A model generated the notes under the pieces. The model was given only the letters and a program-made list of their open reading frames with translations, was not told the origin of the DNA and made no database searches. Below, in pieces: positions 61,598 through 64,000 of a stretch of 64,000 bases of DNA. Position 1 is the first letter of the stretch; each line of letters opens with the position of its first letter. The DNA is from Algoriphagus sp. NG3 (GTDB lineage: Bacteria > Bacteroidota > Bacteroidia > Cytophagales > Cyclobacteriaceae): the NCBI RefSeq assembly GCF_034119865.1, contig NZ_CP139421.1, positions 3,755,001 through 3,819,000 on the forward strand, read 5' to 3'. The position numbers were made by a program, and so were the translations under genes.

Positions 61598-62316
61598 TTC
61601 ACAAATCCTTCAAAAGTGTCAGACTTACTTTCCCTCAGGGAAGCCAATTCCAGAATATACTTTTCCCTATCCATTGAAAAATAGAGTTTTTTTTCCCTGA
61701 AATGCTTTTTCACATCCCGCTTTTTGAATCCAAGGCTTTGAATTGCCTGTTTTTTCTTACGGATCAGTACAAATTCACCTTTGTACCAGTAAAAATAATC
61801 GGAGTTTTCAACATACCGATGGGTATATTTCCCCACTTCTCTCACTGGCTCCAAGTATTTATAGTGTTTCTTCAACACCTTTACCTCCCCATCTTTCACC
61901 ACACGATAAAACCCGTTCTTATGGTGTGCATAGCTGGAATTTCCGCTAAAAGTCCTGAATAAAATACCATCTACAAAATCAAATTCTTCGATTTTCTCAG
62001 GTTTGATCAGGATTTTCTGCCGGTAAATAGGATGAAAAGTAACCACTACATCTGCATATTGATCGTAGAGTAGAGGTACTTCTGTATAGGTGATTCTGTT
62101 GATTGAAAGATTACCTTCTCCAAATTTCCTGTCCAGATAATAAGGATCGCCCTCATGACTTAAAGGAGGTTCCTTAAACTGCCCGCCGGTGATGAGCTCT
62201 TGAAAATAGGGCAACTGATCTTTATATAAAGACAAATAGTTTTCTGTCTGCCCAAAAGTCTGTGAAGCACTTACAAAAAACAGAAGAAAAGGTACGAAAA
62301 AGGTTATTTTTAGCAT
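61594..62316 (-). CDS. Exported protein of unknown function, first gene of the TonB receptor operon
   Basis: A 240-residue protein with signal peptide (to about SQTFGQ), then LYKDQLPYFQELITGGQFKEP, GDPYYLDRKFGEGNLSI, VEVLY-like strands and a strongly basic C-terminal part (KKKQAIQSLGFKKRDVKKHFREKKLYFSMDREKYI). I do not recognise the family. Its stop overlaps the receptor start by 4 bases, so it is made together with the receptor. A small periplasmic partner, perhaps contacting the STN domain, is conceivable but unsupported. Confidence 0.7.
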   Translation of the reverse strand: MLKITFFVPFLLFFVSASQTFGQTENYLSLYKDQLPYFQELITGGQFKEPPLSHEGDPYYLDRKFGEGNLSINRITYTEVPLLYDQYADVVVTFHPIYRQKILIKPEKIEEFDFVDGILFRTFSGNSSYAHHKNGFYRVVKDGEVKVLKKHYKYLEPVREVGKYTHRYVENSDYFYWYKGEFVLIRKKKQAIQSLGFKKRDVKKHFREKKLYFSMDREKYILELASLRESKSDTFEGFVK

Positions 62317-62357
62317 ATGTTAGGTACTATACTAGTTTAGTTTATGCTCTCTTTGTC

Positions 62358-62365
62358 CAAAATTA
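62358..62365 (-). promoter_or_regulatory. Possible -7 element of the TonB receptor operon
   Basis: TAATTTTG on the minus strand fits TAnnTTTG, 41 bases before the ATG at 62316. No TTTG stands at the proper distance. Confidence 0.35.
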
Positions 62366-62427
62366 GGCCGAACGGCAAATACAGTATTTAAATGGATGGA
62401 AGTTCTCAAAATTTCAATTAACCTAAA

Positions 62428-63333
62428 ATGAATAGAAGAAATTTATTAAAAACTATTGCTGTTGGAGCCGCTGCTCTTCCTTTGACTCCGGCTTTTGCTT
62501 TCTCTACGAAAAAGGAAGACACAACGCTACAGTTTTCTTTAAACACCAGTACTTTACGTGGACAAAAACTAGATCTACCAAAGATCATAGAAGTAGCAGC
62601 CAGAGCCGGATATGATGGAATAGAGCTCTGGATTGCAGAACTGGAAGCCTATCTAGAAACAGGTAAATCCTTAGCCTCTCTCAAAAAACTTTTCAGTGAC
62701 GCCAAGATTATCCCAGTAAATGCAATAGGATTTGCACCATGGATGGCTCAGGACACGGCCAAAAGCAAGGCTGGTTTTGAGCAGATGGAAAAGGAAATGG
62801 GAATGCTAGCAGAAATCGGGTGTAAGCGGGTGGCTGCCCCAGCTATTGGAACCACAAACCCAATTGACCTGCTGGCTGCCGGTGAACAATACGCAAGACT
62901 GATAGCCTTGGGAAGAAAAACCGGGGTCATGCCCCAATTGGAATTCTGGGGTGCTTTTGAGCCCTTTCATCAATTAGGACAAGCATTGGCTACTGCGGCT
63001 GCCGCCAATGATCCAGATGCCAGGATTTTACCCGATGTGTACCACTTATTTCGAGGAGGATCAGGTTTTGAGGGGTTGAAGCTTATCAACGGGAATGCCA
63101 TCGAGGTCTTTCACATGAATGATTTCACGTCTAAACCAAGACTCGAGCAAAAAGATAGTGACCGGGTATATCCAGGGGATGGCATAGCTCCCATGGAAGA
63201 AATTGCCGCAACGCTGAAAGCTATGGGAGGCAACAAAATACTGTCCCTGGAGCTTTTCAACGAAACCTATTGGGCTCAGGACGCACAGGAAGTCGCCAAT
63301 ACGGGGCTAAAGAAAATGAAGCAGTTTTTTTAA
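62428..63333 (+). CDS. Tat-exported sugar phosphate isomerase/epimerase-like TIM barrel
   Basis: The 301-residue product starts with a twin-arginine signal (NRRNLLKTIAVGAAALPLTPAFA). The xylose-isomerase-like barrel then shows LPKIIEVAARAGYDGIELWI, CKRVAAPAIG, DARILPDVYHLFRGG, EVFHMNDF and VYPGDGIAPMEEI. The His, Asp and Glu metal ligands expected for the family are in place (DVYH, FHMND, LELFNE). Such exported members act on sugars or inositols in the periplasm. It is convergent with a Gfo/Idh/MocA oxidoreductase, a common partner in sugar or inositol metabolism. Confidence 0.88.
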   Translation: MNRRNLLKTIAVGAAALPLTPAFAFSTKKEDTTLQFSLNTSTLRGQKLDLPKIIEVAARAGYDGIELWIAELEAYLETGKSLASLKKLFSDAKIIPVNAIGFAPWMAQDTAKSKAGFEQMEKEMGMLAEIGCKRVAAPAIGTTNPIDLLAAGEQYARLIALGRKTGVMPQLEFWGAFEPFHQLGQALATAAAANDPDARILPDVYHLFRGGSGFEGLKLINGNAIEVFHMNDFTSKPRLEQKDSDRVYPGDGIAPMEEIAATLKAMGGNKILSLELFNETYWAQDAQEVANTGLKKMKQFF

Positions 63334-63360
63334 TTGGAATTTTGGAGACCACATAAAACA

Positions 63361-63390
63361 AAAGCAGGAAAAAGTGACCTTTCCTGCTTT
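63361..63390. terminator. Bidirectional terminator between convergent genes
   Basis: AAAGCAGGAAA (63361-63371) and TTTCCTGCTTT (63380-63390) pair perfectly over 11 bases with an 8-base loop. A-rich and T-rich flanks on both sides suit termination from both directions. Confidence 0.85.
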
Positions 63391-63426
63391 TTGGTTTTTG
63401 AGACTTTAGATTTTATCCTTCAGCCT

Positions 63427-64000
63427 TTAGACTTTCTCCACCCATTCCACACCAGTATCCTTCCAAGCCCGGTCTTTCGCGGAATTAATCACTGCCTCAC
63501 ATACTTTTTGAGTCTCGAAGGCATCCCGGAAAGTCGGATGGCAGGATTCATTTGTTTCCAAGCTATGGAAGAAATCTGCCACTTGGTGAATGAAAGAATG
63601 TTCGTAACCTATAGAAGTGCCCGGTATCCACCATCTGTCCATATAGGGATGATCTCCATCTGTCACATGAATAGATCGCCATCCACGGACCTGCCCTTCA
63701 TCATCATGGTCAAAATACTCCAGACGGGTCAGGTCGTGCAGATCCCATCGGATGGATGCATGCTCCCCGTTTATCTCAAAGGTGTAAAGGGCTTTATGCC
63801 CTCTGGCGTATCGGGTGGCTTCGAATAAGCCTAACGAACCGTTGTCAAAATGACAATGGAAAATACAGGCATCATCGATTGTCACTTCCTTTTTTTCTCC
63901 TGTCCCTTGGTGAACTCTTTCTTTGATAAATGTCTCAGTCATCGCAGAGACATCCTTGATCCCTCCATTGATCCACATTGCGGTATCTACACAGTGGGCA
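63427..64000 (-). CDS. Gfo/Idh/MocA family oxidoreductase (5' end beyond window)
   Basis: The last ~190 codons of a leftward gene whose beginning lies past the right window edge; the frame stays open at base 64000 (reads [18 protein letters not shown]). The C-terminal domain of Gfo/Idh/MocA enzymes is evident in [39 protein letters not shown] and the late [20 protein letters not shown], then the [17 protein letters not shown] stretch. These are NAD(P)-dependent sugar or inositol dehydrogenases. Its convergent neighbour is a TIM-barrel epimerase-like protein. Confidence 0.9.
   Translation of the reverse strand, partial: AHCVDTAMWINGGIKDVSAMTETFIKERVHQGTGEKKEVTIDDACIFHCHFDNGSLGLFEATRYARGHKALYTFEINGEHASIRWDLHDLTRLEYFDHDDEGQVRGWRSIHVTDGDHPYMDRWWIPGTSIGYEHSFIHQVADFFHSLETNESCHPTFRDAFETQKVCEAVINSAKDRAWKDTGVEWVEKV

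Overview
The window is a chromosomal stretch of a member of the Bacteroidota, most probably of the order Cytophagales and close to Algoriphagus/Cyclobacteriaceae. This rests on several signs. The gene content is typical: a DUF4249 protein with a TonB-dependent receptor, a DUF5723 protein, the type IX secretion protein PorD, a type IX C-terminal sorting domain, 6-bladed beta-propeller lipoproteins and the bamD-rpoZ-coaBC-porD-recN cluster. Several promoters also match the phylum-specific TTTG-N19-TAnnTTTG pattern. I placed it by family recognition, not by a search. I see no tRNA, rRNA, CRISPR array, prophage or complete insertion sequence. Most of the window is ordinary core chromosome.

Layout, left to right. 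1-2.1 kb: rpmH-rnpA-S41 protease operon (minus) behind a textbook promoter. 2.1-3.8 kb: an M61 aminopeptidase. 4-8.1 kb: an M16 peptidase pair (one active, one without the zinc site) and a small protein that duplicates the C-terminal domain of the inactive partner. 8.5-12.8 kb: a PfkB sugar/nucleoside kinase, a GNAT-like protein, a DUF2809 membrane protein flanked by three related palindromes, and rimO. 13-16.5 kb: a fused 2-oxoacid dehydrogenase E1 alpha/beta and a DUF5723 protein. 16.5-17 kb: a gene-free stretch with a mirror-symmetric array of six short hairpins. 17-22.7 kb: a Tat-exported GH5 glycosidase, a small barrel protein, and two beta-propeller lipoproteins separated by an AAA/DUF4143 ATPase. 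22.8-30.2 kb: a tripartite efflux operon with two different RND subunits. 30.2-35.1 kb: an RlpA-like protein and sbcDC. 35.2-35.6 kb: a decayed second AAA/DUF4143 gene.

35.8-38.6 kb: a MarR regulator, a YceI-like protein, a ring-cleaving dioxygenase and an esterase, with matching operator palindromes upstream of marR and yceI. This looks like a quinone/catechol or electrophile stress module. 38.9-40.8 kb: an alpha/beta hydrolase and fabI. 40.9-46 kb: bamD-rpoZ-coaBC-porD-recN, joining outer-membrane assembly, coenzyme A synthesis, type IX secretion and DNA repair in one transcription unit. 46-50.5 kb: a type IX cargo protein, an OstA-like protein, and divergently tilS with a cyclic-nucleotide-binding protein. 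50.6-56 kb: malate dehydrogenase, a large membrane-anchored propeller protein and an MscS channel. 56-62.3 kb: a four-gene operon (unknown small protein, TonB receptor with STN domain, DUF4249 lipoprotein, macroglobulin-like protein). 62.4-64 kb: a Tat-exported xylose-isomerase-like TIM-barrel protein convergent with a Gfo/Idh/MocA oxidoreductase that runs off the end.

The observations most worth following are the six-hairpin array at 16705-16918, the internally deleted AAA/DUF4143 gene that keeps its upstream operator-like repeat, the paired MarR operators, the M16/accessory-domain duplication and a possible small RNA in front of the E1 gene.
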